A DNA stretch of 37,824 nucleotides from Ruminococcus sp. Lineage in GTDB: Bacteria; Bacillota; Clostridia; Oscillospirales; Ruminococcaceae. Shown here in pieces: positions 9,001 to 18,834 of this stretch; position 1 is the first letter of the stretch, and every line of letters starts with the position of its first letter. The position numbers and the translations under genes were made by a program. The notes beneath the pieces are model-generated. The model was not told the DNA's origin and did no database searches. It saw only the letters and a program-made list of their open reading frames with translations. The DNA lies in contig JAIDTI010000077.1 in assembly GCA_029060755.1 (NCBI GenBank), positions 1-37,824 on the forward strand, given 5' to 3'.

Positions 9001-10392
<1,392 letters not shown>

Positions 10393-10397
10393 TTGAT

Positions 10398-10577
10398 ATG
10401 ACAGACAGATTCATAAAAGTTTATTCACAAGGTAAGCTTACTACACCAATGGAAATATGGGTTGACAGAAAAACAGGCGTAAATTATATTTATCATAGTG
10501 CCGGATATTCAGGCGGTCTTACTGTCCTTGTTGACAAAAACGGCAAGCCTATAGTAACAGACCCTAATAAATATTAA
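10398..10577 (+). CDS. DUF6440-like small protein
   Basis: A 59-residue protein from ATG 10398. It carries the pattern IWVDRKTGVNYIYHSAGYSGG followed by LVDKNGKPIVT. I recall this as the signature of the DUF6440 family, small cytoplasmic beta-rich proteins of unknown function that are common in Firmicutes. There is no signal or membrane segment. It begins 5 bases after gdhA and ends before a strong terminator, so it is probably co-transcribed with gdhA. The ribosome site is weak (AGGGATG some distance upstream), so expression may depend on coupling to gdhA translation. Confidence 0.72.
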   Translation: MTDRFIKVYSQGKLTTPMEIWVDRKTGVNYIYHSAGYSGGLTVLVDKNGKPIVTDPNKY

Positions 10578-10587
10578 GTAAAAATAT

Positions 10588-10626
10588 TCTCCCTTTGCAA
10601 TTAAGCAGAGGGAGATTTTTTATTTT
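10588..10626. terminator. Bidirectional terminator between gdhA unit and DUF3795 gene
   Basis: CTCCCTTTGC (10589-10598) pairs with GCAGAGGGAG (10605-10614) over 10 bp, with one G-T pair, around AATTAA. A long T-run follows on the + strand, and A/T-rich sequence on the other side can serve the minus strand. The stop codon of the minus-strand gene (10620-10622) lies inside the T-run. Confidence 0.9.
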
Positions 10627-10994
10627 TTCAGATTTTCTTCTTTATTGAAAAAAGCCTTTTCTAACATATTATACTCTTTTTCGGTGCAGATTTCTTTGCA
10701 TTTTTTCTTGTATTCGTCAGAACGTTTCAGCATATTATTTATTTTACTGCACGGAAAATCCGCACATTGATTACATTTTTCAACTTTGTGCGACTTTACG
10801 CACTCAACAAGCTGATATGTACAGTTTTTATGTGACGAACAGCCGTCGCACTTGATTTCGTCATTTGAGACAACTTCATTTCTCCAGCCGACTTTGTACC
10901 ATAATTCTGCTACATCTGATAATTCTTTATCTGTTTTTGCGTTATATCGGGGACAACAAAGACAATTATCACCACATAAAGTTATTTTTTCCAT
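10620..10994 (-). CDS. Cys-rich DUF3795-type protein
   Basis: A 124-residue soluble protein with at least 13 cysteines in paired motifs: CGDNCLCCPRYN at the N-terminus, CDGCSSHKNC in the middle, and CNQCADFPC later. The first and last patterns are characteristic of the DUF3795 family, a putative metal-binding (zinc or Fe-S) group widespread in anaerobes with no established role. A basic helical C-terminus follows the last Cys pair. It is a lone minus-strand gene between gdhA and the pfkA operon. Its stop codon lies in the shared terminator T-run. Confidence 0.8.
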   Translation of the reverse strand: MEKITLCGDNCLCCPRYNAKTDKELSDVAELWYKVGWRNEVVSNDEIKCDGCSSHKNCTYQLVECVKSHKVEKCNQCADFPCSKINNMLKRSDEYKKKCKEICTEKEYNMLEKAFFNKEENLKK

Positions 10995-11070
10995 GTATTA
11001 CACTCCATATTATAAAATACAAGGATATTTCTTGTATAATAATGAAATATCCTTGTAAAGTATTTATTAA

Positions 11071-12153
11071 TCAGTCACCGAACGAAACGCCAATATCTTT
11101 AGCGGCAATAACAAGATGGTCTTCTGTGTCAACGAATTTTGTCTTGCCTGCAATATCTTCAAGCTTGTTGGAAGTAATCTTGTTACCGATTTTCGCAACA
11201 GTTCTGCCATACTTTTCTTTTGAAATAAGATAAGCGGCGTGTACACCGAACTGCGTTGAAAGTATTCTGTCATAAGCACTTGGCGCACCGCCTCTGAGCA
11301 TATGTCCCGGAACACATACACGTGCTTCAATTCCTGTATTAGCCTGAATCTGTGCGGCAATTCTGCTTGTTGCTGTTGTAATTCCTGCTTCTGCACGTTT
11401 CTTTGCACGTTCTTTTTTCTTCATTTTTGCCTCATTTACATCAAATGCACCCTCTGCAACTGCGAGAATTGAGAAAGTTTTTCCTGATGCACTTCTTGCC
11501 ATTACAGCGTCACATACTTTATCAATATCATACGGAATTTCAGGGATTATGATAATATCAGCACCTCCTGCGATACCTGCATTGAGTGTAAGCCAGCCAG
11601 CTTTATTGCCCATGATTTCACATACAAGTATACGGCTGTGACTTGCGGCTGTTGTGTGCAAACGATCAATGACATCTGTAGCAATGTCAACTGCTGTGTG
11701 GAAACCAAAAGTAACATCAGTTCCGAAAATGTCATTATCAATAGTCTTTGGAAGTCCGATAACATTCAGTCCCTCATCTGCAAGAAGTTTTGATGTTTTG
11801 TGCGTACCGTTTCCGCCAAGAGTAAGGAGACAATCAAGTTTCTGCTTTTTGTAAGTCTCTGTCATGTTCTTAACCTTATCAACATTGTCCTCACCTATAA
11901 CCTGCATCATCTTGAATGGCTGACGCTTTGTGCCGAAAATAGTACCGCCTTGTGTAAGGATTCCAGAGAATGAACTTGGTGACATATCCTTGCAAAGATT
12001 ATTGATAAGTCCATAGTAGCCGTTTGAGATACCGACGATTTCAACATTATCTTCACCGAATCTCTCATAGCAAGCCTTTGCAACTCCTCTGATAGTAGCG
12101 TTAAGACCCGGACAGTCTCCGCCACTTGTCAAAATTCCTATTCTTCTTTTCAT
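11071..12153 (-). CDS. pfkA: 6-phosphofructokinase (group III-like)
   Basis: Phosphorylates fructose 6-phosphate in glycolysis. From ATG at 12153 (GGAGG upstream) the protein is 360 residues; a longer frame reaches into the preceding gene and is not real. Motifs are TSGGDCPGLN at 9-18, GGNG at 113-116 (GGDG in the E. coli enzyme), PKTIDND at 135-141 with the catalytic Asp, and MGNKAGWL. The Gly in GGNG suggests ATP use, whereas the Lys in PKTIDND is shared with pyrophosphate-linked and mixed group III enzymes. The phosphoryl donor is therefore not certain. The gene lies 13 bases downstream of a c-di-GMP phosphodiesterase gene on the same strand and is probably co-transcribed with it. Confidence 0.92.
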   Translation of the reverse strand: MKRRIGILTSGGDCPGLNATIRGVAKACYERFGEDNVEIVGISNGYYGLINNLCKDMSPSSFSGILTQGGTIFGTKRQPFKMMQVIGEDNVDKVKNMTETYKKQKLDCLLTLGGNGTHKTSKLLADEGLNVIGLPKTIDNDIFGTDVTFGFHTAVDIATDVIDRLHTTAASHSRILVCEIMGNKAGWLTLNAGIAGGADIIIIPEIPYDIDKVCDAVMARSASGKTFSILAVAEGAFDVNEAKMKKKERAKKRAEAGITTATSRIAAQIQANTGIEARVCVPGHMLRGGAPSAYDRILSTQFGVHAAYLISKEKYGRTVAKIGNKITSNKLEDIAGKTKFVDTEDHLVIAAKDIGVSFGD

Positions 12154-12166
12154 TTTTATACCTCCG

Positions 12167-14368
12167 TTAAATAAATTTTTCCATAAATTCTTCAAGCTTC
12201 TGTGCAGGCATCGGCTTTCCGTAGAGATAGCCTTGTCCATAGTCACAACCCGCTTTTCTAAGGATTTCCTCCTGTTCGGGATTTTCAATTCCCTCTGCAA
12301 TTGTCTTGATTTTCTTTGATTTTGCAATGTTTATGACAGATGAAACTATTTCAAAATCAATATTATCATGCTGAATATTTATGATGAATGAACGGTCAAG
12401 CTTAAGCAGAGTTATCGGGAGAATCTGCAAATAGCTTAACGATGAATAACCTGTGCCGAAATCGTCCATAGCAAGTTTTACGCCAAGTTCTCTCAATTTA
12501 TTCATCTGCGAAACAGCATAATCAATGTCACTGAGTGCAAGAGTTTCTGTAAGTTCTATTTCAAGCCATTCAGGGTCAAGCCCCGATTTTGCAAGTGCTT
12601 CAAAAACTTTCTCTTTCAGGTCTGCCTGATAAAAGTCGGTAGATGTAAAGTTGATTGACATAACAATATTAGGATAACCCATTTTCTGCCAGAGAATATT
12701 CTGTCGGCAACCCTCATTGAGTACAAACTCACTGATTTTGCCTATAAGCCGTGAACGTTCTGCAATAGGCACAAAGGCATCAGGAGTTATAATTGTACCG
12801 TCAGGCTTAATCCAGCGGATAAGAGCTTCAACACCCATGATTTTATTTGTCTGCAAATCGATTTTCGGCTGATAGAAAAGCTGTAACTCATTATTATTGA
12901 TAGCAAGAGCAAGAGCCTTTTCAAGTTCAGTATTGCCGATAATTGAATCGTGCATACTTGGTTCATATCCGCAAATTATATTCTGACCGCTTAAAGATTT
13001 GAGTGCAAATTCAGCGTGTTCCATAACATCAAGAAACGAATCGCCGTCATCTGGCATTTTTGAAAATCCTACCGAACAGCTAAGGTTTATTGAGCTGAAC
13101 TCTCCTACAGCAAGTTTTGCAAATTCTTCCTGAATGATTTTTGCTGTACGGATTGGCAAATCGTCATCACCGTAATCTTTAAGAATGAGTGCAAAGTTAT
13201 CACCGCTTATTCTTGCGGCAATTCCACCTGAATTAACGAACTTATAAAGAATATGCGCAAAATTTTTGAGCAGATAATTTCCCTTGACATATCCGCAGGT
13301 ATCGTTTATAATATGAAATCTGTCAATATCAAGTATCATAATCCAATATGAACAGTCAAGAGGTTCGCAACATTCATATATTTCCTGTCCGATTTTCATG
13401 AGTTTGTTTCTGTTCGGAATTTCTGTAACTTCGTCAATGTAAGCAAGTCTTTCAATTGTGCTGTCCTTTTCATGTTCTTTTGTTGAGTCAAGGATTGCAC
13501 CGCCAAAAAGCGGAAGTGTGTTTTCAGTACCTTTTATTGTTCTGTATCTGAATGAATACCAGCGGTATGTGTTTTTATTCAGTGGCTTTATACGCAGTTC
13601 AACACTCTTTATCTCCTGACTTTCACATTTTACTGCACTTTCAAACAGCATACGGTCATCACGGTGAATATGTTCCTTGAATTTGTTTTTAGTGATTCTG
13701 TTGCTTCGGAGTTCAAAAATACGCACAATTTCTGATGATACAATATAATTTGTCCTGTCGGTACTCATAATAACACCGATTTCAGCAAGTTCCATAGAAG
13801 CATTGAAAAAGTCATTTGCACTTGCAAGATTCGTTTTCATTTTCTTGATTTCAGTGAGGTTGAATCCTGTACTTACATATATGGTTTTTTTCTTTATTTT
13901 TTTAACTGCTGATGTACTCCATGTGATACTTACAATTTTTCCGCTTGGATTCTGAAAAGCAGATTCATATGCAAATCCTCCGACAATAGGCTTTATGTTG
14001 TCCTTTGTAAGTTCTTCAAGTCCGAAAGCAATTTTAAAAGCTTCTTTTTCGTCAAAATCAGAGCCGATTTCCATTTCGTCACGCAGACGTTTATTAAAGC
14101 TTATAAATTCAAAATCGTCCTGCCAGAGAATAAATTCAATATTCAGATTTTCAGCAACTTTTACAAAATCTTCTGTATCAACAGATGTTTTGTGTTTTGT
14201 ATAAATTTTTTCAACAATATACATAAAAATTGACATTATAATTATTGTTGAAAGATATGTAATAACAATATAGAGTGTTTGTTCAGGTCTTAAAAATGCA
14301 AAAATAACAACAAGTGCGGTACAAAGGCATATGACAAACGAAGTTGCAAGAATATTTCCATATTTCAA
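12167..14368 (-). CDS. Membrane c-di-GMP phosphodiesterase, PAS-GGDEF(degenerate)-EAL
   Basis: A 733-residue signalling protein that should hydrolyse cyclic di-GMP. Two N-terminal membrane helices (about residues 5-26 and 31-53) are followed by two PAS-like regions, a GGDEF domain and a C-terminal EAL domain. The GGDEF site reads SGDNF at 388-392, so cyclase activity is unlikely, though GTP sensing is possible. The EAL domain is intact: EAL at 514-516, Asn in INFTSTDF, Glu in ELTETL, DDFGTG, KLDRSF, IAEGIE and YGQGYLYGKP. The start is TTG at 14368, with AAAGGAGAG 6-7 bases upstream; the nearby ATG at 14361 is out of frame. It leads an operon with pfkA, an unusual pairing of second-messenger turnover and glycolysis. 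Confidence 0.9.
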   Translation of the reverse strand: MKYGNILATSFVICLCTALVVIFAFLRPEQTLYIVITYLSTIIIMSIFMYIVEKIYTKHKTSVDTEDFVKVAENLNIEFILWQDDFEFISFNKRLRDEMEIGSDFDEKEAFKIAFGLEELTKDNIKPIVGGFAYESAFQNPSGKIVSITWSTSAVKKIKKKTIYVSTGFNLTEIKKMKTNLASANDFFNASMELAEIGVIMSTDRTNYIVSSEIVRIFELRSNRITKNKFKEHIHRDDRMLFESAVKCESQEIKSVELRIKPLNKNTYRWYSFRYRTIKGTENTLPLFGGAILDSTKEHEKDSTIERLAYIDEVTEIPNRNKLMKIGQEIYECCEPLDCSYWIMILDIDRFHIINDTCGYVKGNYLLKNFAHILYKFVNSGGIAARISGDNFALILKDYGDDDLPIRTAKIIQEEFAKLAVGEFSSINLSCSVGFSKMPDDGDSFLDVMEHAEFALKSLSGQNIICGYEPSMHDSIIGNTELEKALALAINNNELQLFYQPKIDLQTNKIMGVEALIRWIKPDGTIITPDAFVPIAERSRLIGKISEFVLNEGCRQNILWQKMGYPNIVMSINFTSTDFYQADLKEKVFEALAKSGLDPEWLEIELTETLALSDIDYAVSQMNKLRELGVKLAMDDFGTGYSSLSYLQILPITLLKLDRSFIINIQHDNIDFEIVSSVINIAKSKKIKTIAEGIENPEQEEILRKAGCDYGQGYLYGKPMPAQKLEEFMEKFI

Positions 14369-14421
14369 AACAATCTCTCCTTTCTGTTTTTTCTGAATCA
14401 GGCGAATAACCCGATAATTCT

Positions 14422-14450
14422 ATTATAGCAAATATTGCCTAAAAAGTCAA
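14422..14450 (-). promoter_or_regulatory. Sigma-A promoter of the phosphodiesterase-pfkA operon
   Basis: On the minus strand, TTGACT (14450-14445), a 17-base spacer, TATAAT (14427-14422) and an extended TG before the -10. It is divergent from the response-regulator promoter about 100 bases away. Confidence 0.85.
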
Positions 14451-14541
14451 TGATTTTTTTATTGAAATCACAACATTTTTTATAAAATTATTATAAATCA
14501 ACAAGAAAATATCACAAAGTATACACTTTTGGAAGTTATTA

Positions 14542-14550
14542 TGTTATAAT
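14542..14550 (+). promoter_or_regulatory. Extended -10 promoter of the two-component operon
   Basis: TGTTATAAT (14542-14550) is an extended -10 element. The expected -35 position (14522-14527, TACACT) is weak, so the promoter may need an activator, possibly the response regulator itself. Confidence 0.6.
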
Positions 14551-14582
14551 AGAGAAAATATATTAATGTGGAGGTTAAAAAA

Positions 14583-15260
14583 ATGTCACATATTTTAATA
14601 GTAGATGATGAAATCAACATAAGAAAAGTTGTGCGTGAATATGCCGAATTTGAGGGCTATGAAGTTACAGAGGCAGAAAACGGCATGGAGGCGGTTAATC
14701 TTTGTCATGACAATGACTATGATTTGATTATCATGGACGTTATGATGCCACGCCTTGACGGTTATTCAGCCTGCAAGGAAATCCGCAAAACAAAAAATAT
14801 TCCTGTTATCATGCTTTCCGCAAGAGGTGAGGAATATGACAAGCTTTTCGGCTTTGAAATCGGCATTGATGATTATGTTGTAAAGCCGTTTTCTCCGAAA
14901 GAACTTATGGCAAGAGTTAAAGTTGCACTTAAAAGAAATCAGATGCCCATTGAAATACCTCAACAGGACAAATTCACATTTGAGGGTCTGCATGTTGATA
15001 TTGCAGGCAGAGAAGTTTATGTGAACGGCGAAAAAGCGTCCATGACCCCTAAAGAATACGATTTGCTTTTCTTTCTTGTCCGTAATGAAAATATTGCACT
15101 TTCCCGTGACAGACTTCTTGAGGAAGTATGGGGATATGACTTTTTCGGCGACGACAGAACAGTTGACACACATATAAAGATGCTCCGAAACAGTCTTGGT
15201 GAATACCGAAAATTTATTGTCACATTGAGAGGAATGGGATATAAATTTGATGCTAATTAA
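14583..15260 (+). CDS. OmpR/PhoB-family response regulator
   Basis: A 225-residue DNA-binding response regulator. The receiver domain (about 1-118) has the acidic pocket VDDE at 7-10, phospho-acceptor Asp52 in IIMDVMMPRLDG, Ser79 in MLSARG and Lys101 in VKPFSP. The C-terminal winged-helix domain (about 130-225) shows SMTPKEYDLLFFLVRN, LLEEVWGYDFFGDDRTVDTHI and LRGMGYKF, typical of the OmpR class. I start at ATG 14583, since GGAGG (14570-14574) is at the right distance and would overlap the alternative GTG at 14568. The histidine kinase gene starts before this one stops, so they form one operon. The target genes cannot be inferred. Confidence 0.95.
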   Translation: MSHILIVDDEINIRKVVREYAEFEGYEVTEAENGMEAVNLCHDNDYDLIIMDVMMPRLDGYSACKEIRKTKNIPVIMLSARGEEYDKLFGFEIGIDDYVVKPFSPKELMARVKVALKRNQMPIEIPQQDKFTFEGLHVDIAGREVYVNGEKASMTPKEYDLLFFLVRNENIALSRDRLLEEVWGYDFFGDDRTVDTHIKMLRNSLGEYRKFIVTLRGMGYKFDAN

Positions 15261-16701
15261 AAAAATCAATTCGGGATTTACAACAGTACCGCTTAAATTT
15301 ACCATATGGATATACTTTGTAGGATATACAATAGTAGTATTTGTGCTGTTGTGGCTTTTTCAGATACTGTTTCTTGAAAAATTCTATACTCAATCGAAAA
15401 TCCATAATGTTGATGCTGCGGCAAAACAGATTGTCAGTTCGTTTGAATCAGACAGCGCATCAGAGTTCAGCAAAAAACTTACAGCAATAGCATCTGAAAA
15501 TGATTTGTGCATTGAAGTTGTGGACAGATACAGCAGGTCGCTTTATACAAAGGAATTTTCCGTTGACTGCATTATACATGGCAAGGAAAACAGTACATAT
15601 TTTTATCAGAAAAAGATTATGGAAAATGACAATAAACCATTATGGCAGAAAATTCCGAATCCGCATAATAATTATTCAATGGTACTTTTCGGCTGTCCGT
15701 TAGGTGATGCTGAAAATCCAAAAGGCTATCTGTTTATCAATACAGCTCTTGTGCCTGTCGGCTCAACAGTTACTATAATCAAACAACAGCTTATGATTAT
15801 AACAGTGTTTCTTATTGTGATTGCTTTTGTAGTTTCGCTTTTTGTTGCACAACGCATTGCAAGACCTATCGACAGAATAACAGTATCAGCGGAAAGTCTT
15901 GCAAAAGGCAATTTCAAAACAAAATTTGACGGAAAAGGCTATTTAGAAGTGAAACAGCTTGCCGATACGCTTACTTATGCAGAAAAAGAACTGTCAAGAG
16001 TTGATACAATGCAGAGGGATTTAATTGCTAACGTCTCCCACGATTTGCGCACACCGCTTACAATGCTTAAAGCATATGCGGAGATGATACGTGATTTGTC
16101 GGGCGATAATCCCGTGAAACGAAATGAACATCTTGAAATAATAATCAACGAAACAGACAGGCTTTCTCTTATGGTTAATGATATTCTTGATTTGTCAAAA
16201 CTTGAAAGCGGTCGCCAGAAACTTGAGCCGTCCGAATTTGAAATAAGTTCAAAGCTTAGTGAGATAATCAACAGATTTGACAAGATTTCTGAAAGAATGG
16301 GCTATAATATTCAGTTTACACCCGATAAAGAACAGATTGTCTGCTGTGACGTTGTAAAAATTGAGCAGGTTATATATAATCTTATCAACAATGCGATAAA
16401 CTATACGGGTGAGGACAAGCAGGTTTTTGTGCGACAGATTAACCGCCCTGAAGGTGTTGTCATTGAGGTTGAGGACACGGGCGAAGGCATAGAACCTGAT
16501 AAAATAAAGCTGATTTTTGACAAATATTATCGTTCTGAAAATCATAAGCGTGAAGTTGTCGGTACTGGTTTGGGTCTTTCAATTGTGAAAGCTGTCCTTA
16601 AACTTCATAACTATGATTATGGTGTAAGGAGTACAATCGGCAAAGGGTCTGTATTCTGGTTCAGAATAGAAAACAGGAATATAAAAAATACACAAAATTA
16701 A
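15250..16701 (+). CDS. Membrane sensor histidine kinase (HAMP-HisKA-HATPase)
   Basis: The 483-residue partner of the preceding regulator. Membrane helix 1 (about 18-42) and helix 2 (about 176-200) enclose an extracytoplasmic sensor of about 130 residues. A HAMP linker (RIARPIDRITVSAESLAKGNF), the HisKA H-box NVSHDLRTP with phospho-acceptor His264, N-box NLINNAINYT, G1 VEDTGEGI, F-region and G2 GTGLGLSIVK follow in order. ATG 15250 lies 11 bases inside the end of the regulator gene, so translation is coupled; the TTG codon just before it is an artefact of frame extension. The ligand is unknown. The C-terminus ends shortly after the G2 box, as in EnvZ/VanS-like kinases. No clear terminator immediately follows. 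Confidence 0.94.
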   Translation: MLIKKINSGFTTVPLKFTIWIYFVGYTIVVFVLLWLFQILFLEKFYTQSKIHNVDAAAKQIVSSFESDSASEFSKKLTAIASENDLCIEVVDRYSRSLYTKEFSVDCIIHGKENSTYFYQKKIMENDNKPLWQKIPNPHNNYSMVLFGCPLGDAENPKGYLFINTALVPVGSTVTIIKQQLMIITVFLIVIAFVVSLFVAQRIARPIDRITVSAESLAKGNFKTKFDGKGYLEVKQLADTLTYAEKELSRVDTMQRDLIANVSHDLRTPLTMLKAYAEMIRDLSGDNPVKRNEHLEIIINETDRLSLMVNDILDLSKLESGRQKLEPSEFEISSKLSEIINRFDKISERMGYNIQFTPDKEQIVCCDVVKIEQVIYNLINNAINYTGEDKQVFVRQINRPEGVVIEVEDTGEGIEPDKIKLIFDKYYRSENHKREVVGTGLGLSIVKAVLKLHNYDYGVRSTIGKGSVFWFRIENRNIKNTQN

Positions 16702-16912
16702 GACGAAAATGTTGATGAAATTCGTTACTGATTTAAGCCGAATCTTAACAAAATATTCATAATTTTATTGTATAATAATATCAGTCGGTGAAAACCGATA
16801 CACTTTTATTTCTTGATAGTTTAATGTTTACCCCAACATTAAATTATAAATCCCCAATAATCCCTATATCATGGCAGATGAGCTTCCGGTAATGGAGGCT
16901 CATTTGTTTTTT
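16702..16912 (+). ncRNA. Three-hairpin untranslated region or small RNA after the kinase gene
   Basis: No gene is visible in this part of the 320-base spacer. TATAAT at 16771-16776 could start a short transcript, but no good -35 is present at 17 bases. The following sequence folds into TCGGT-GAAA-ACCGA (16785-16798), a perfect 9-bp stem TTTAATGTT/AACATTAAA (16820-16828 and 16835-16843, loop TACCCC), and a terminator at 16878-16912. It is either the 3' end of the two-component mRNA or an independent RNA of about 130 bases. It matches no riboswitch I recognise. Confidence 0.4.
16878..16912 (+). terminator. Rho-independent terminator
   Basis: ATGAGCTTCC (16878-16887) pairs with GGAGGCTCAT (16894-16903) over 10 bp, with one G-T pair, around GGTAAT, and TTTGTTTTTT follows. 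It insulates the GH5 gene from upstream transcription. Confidence 0.88.
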
Positions 16913-16935
16913 ACAGATAAATTTTTTTCAGCATA

Positions 16936-16964
16936 TTGACAAATCTGCTTTTTTGAGATATACT
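16936..16964 (+). promoter_or_regulatory. Sigma-A promoter of the GH5-dockerin gene
   Basis: TTGACA (16936-16941), a 17-base spacer, then TATACT (16959-16964). Only one base departs from consensus. Initiation near 16971 gives a leader of about 55 bases. Confidence 0.85.
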
Positions 16965-17024
16965 ATTATTAATATGAATAAAATATGTACGTTTTGTATA
17001 GTTTTTTGAAAAGAGGGATTTTTG

Positions 17025-18707
17025 ATGAATATATTGAAAAAAATATCAGCTGTATTTTCAGCAGTACTTCTTGTAACTACTGCAACCGCATATGTTCCTG
17101 AATTTTCAGTTGACGCAGCTCCTGACGAATATCACGACGATTGGCTTCATGTCAACGAAAATGCTGAAATTGTCGATATGAACGGCAACCCCGTATGGCT
17201 TACAGGCTGTAACTGGTTCGGCTATAATGTAGGAAGTCAGGTTTTTGACGGTGTATGGAGTCTGAATATGCACTGGGCGATTAATTCCATTGCAGAACAC
17301 GGCTTTAATCTTCTACGTGTTCCTATGTCAACTCAAATTCTGCTTCAGTGGAAAAACAATGAGCCTGATGACATTATAAAAGTAAATGAATGGACGAATC
17401 CTGAACTTACTGTTGACGGAACTGTCGGCGGTACACCAAAATACAGCTTTGACATATGGAATCAGGCGGTTGAATGGTGCAGAGAAAACGGCATCAAGAT
17501 AATGATGGATATACATAGTGCGGAAACTGCATCAGCCGGACATCAATATCCGCTCTGGTATAATGATAAGTATTCCGTTGATGACTGGCTGGAGGCTCTT
17601 TCGTGGTTTGCCGATTACTATAAAGATGATGACACAATCATCGCAATAGATCTGAAAAACGAACCGCACGGCAAAAAAGATGAGGGCAATTTTGCAAAGT
17701 GGGATGGGTCTTCTGACAAAAACAACTGGCGATATGCTGCTGAAATAGGTGCAGAGGCTGTTTTAAGTGCAAATCCGAATCTGCTTATTATGGTAGAGGG
17801 CATTGAAGTCTATCCGAAGTTTGAAAATGGCTTTGATTGGGATTCACCATCAACCGACTATGCACACTATGGCGACGAAAGCAAACAGCCATATCATGGT
17901 GCATGGTGGGGCGGAAATTTCCGTGGAGCAAGGGATTTTCCAGTCAATCTTGGTGAATATCAGTCACAGCTTGTTTATTCTCCGCATGATTATGGTCCGC
18001 TTGTTTATGCTCAATCATGGTTTAACAAGGATTTTACACGTGAAACACTTCTTGATGATTACTGGTATGATACATGGGCTTATCTTGTTGAGGAAAATAT
18101 TTCTCCGCTTTTAATGGGTGAATGGGGCGGATTTATTGGTGAAAAAGACCCTACAGGCGATAATACAAAGTGGCTTACAATTCTAAGAGATTACATGGTT
18201 GAAAAGCGTATTCACCATACATTCTGGTGCTTTAACGAAAATTCAGGCGATACAGGCGGACTTATTGCAAGTGATACAAACTGGACAGAATGGGACGAAG
18301 AAAAATATGCACTTGTTAAACCTGCTCTCTGGCAGACAGAGGACGGCAAGTTTATAAGTCTCGACCACAAGATAAAGCTCGGACAGTCCGACAGCGGAAT
18401 TTCACTTTCCGATTATTATAGTGGCAATCCGTCATCTCCGACAACAACATCTGTTTCAACCACAACAACTGACAAAACAGAAGATAAGAATATTGTTGGT
18501 GATGCAAACTGTGACAGCGCACTTAATATAGCAGATGCTACTGCAATAATACAGTATCTCGGAAACAGAGACAAATACAATCTTTCAGAACAGGGTCTTA
18601 TAAATGCCGACTGCTGTAATCAGGGAGACGGTGTAACTGGTCTTGATGCTATTGCAATTCAGAAATATGAGGCAAAAATATATACTTCACTCCCTGTAAA
18701 AGAATAA
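17025..18707 (+). CDS. Secreted GH5 glycanase (endoglucanase-like) with C-terminal type I dockerin
   Basis: A 560-residue extracellular enzyme that should cut beta-1,4-glucan or a related polysaccharide by a retaining mechanism. An N-terminal signal peptide (KK then a hydrophobic run, cleavage near residues 28-33) precedes a GH5 barrel (about 38-470). The GCNWFGYN strand, LLRVPMS, the acid/base Glu213 in DLKNEPHG, the YSPHDYGP His/Tyr and the nucleophile Glu366 in LLMGEWGG are all present. The NWFG start resembles GH5 subfamily 1, but this is an inference. A Ser/Thr/Pro linker leads to a dockerin (about 492-555), with loops starting GDANCDS and ADCCNQGDGVTGLDA; the second loop is two residues longer than usual, as in Ruminococcus. 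It therefore probably docks onto a cohesin scaffold. AAGAGGGA precedes ATG 17025. Confidence 0.93.
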   Translation: MNILKKISAVFSAVLLVTTATAYVPEFSVDAAPDEYHDDWLHVNENAEIVDMNGNPVWLTGCNWFGYNVGSQVFDGVWSLNMHWAINSIAEHGFNLLRVPMSTQILLQWKNNEPDDIIKVNEWTNPELTVDGTVGGTPKYSFDIWNQAVEWCRENGIKIMMDIHSAETASAGHQYPLWYNDKYSVDDWLEALSWFADYYKDDDTIIAIDLKNEPHGKKDEGNFAKWDGSSDKNNWRYAAEIGAEAVLSANPNLLIMVEGIEVYPKFENGFDWDSPSTDYAHYGDESKQPYHGAWWGGNFRGARDFPVNLGEYQSQLVYSPHDYGPLVYAQSWFNKDFTRETLLDDYWYDTWAYLVEENISPLLMGEWGGFIGEKDPTGDNTKWLTILRDYMVEKRIHHTFWCFNENSGDTGGLIASDTNWTEWDEEKYALVKPALWQTEDGKFISLDHKIKLGQSDSGISLSDYYSGNPSSPTTTSVSTTTTDKTEDKNIVGDANCDSALNIADATAIIQYLGNRDKYNLSEQGLINADCCNQGDGVTGLDAIAIQKYEAKIYTSLPVKE

Positions 18708-18716
18708 ACTAAAAAG

Positions 18717-18757
18717 CCATAGTATTATGATTTTGTCATAAGTGCTATGGTTTTTTT
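18717..18757 (+). terminator. Terminator of the GH5 gene
   Basis: CCATAG (18717-18722) pairs with CTATGG (18745-18750) and TTATGA (18725-18730) with TCATAA (18736-18741), separated by a small internal loop. T7 follows. Confidence 0.85.
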
Positions 18758-18768
18758 GATTTTTCAGT

Positions 18769-18797
18769 TTGACAAAATATAATATCCGTGATATAAT
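18769..18797 (+). promoter_or_regulatory. Sigma-A promoter of the M42 peptidase operon
   Basis: TTGACA (18769-18774), a 17-base spacer, TATAAT (18792-18797), and an extended TG at 18789-18790. Fully consensus, and it starts about a dozen bases after the preceding terminator. Confidence 0.9.
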
Positions 18798-18834
18798 ATA
18801 CTTTGAATCAATTTTACAGGAAAGGATTATTTTT

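Noticed and set aside
12154-12327. N-terminal extension of pfkA
   Set aside because: It lies inside the end of the phosphodiesterase gene, and the peptide has no similarity to phosphofructokinase; ATG 12153 has GGAGG.
17106-17803. Short minus-strand frames inside the GH5 gene
   Set aside because: No ribosome sites or domains; they are shadows of the cellulase gene.
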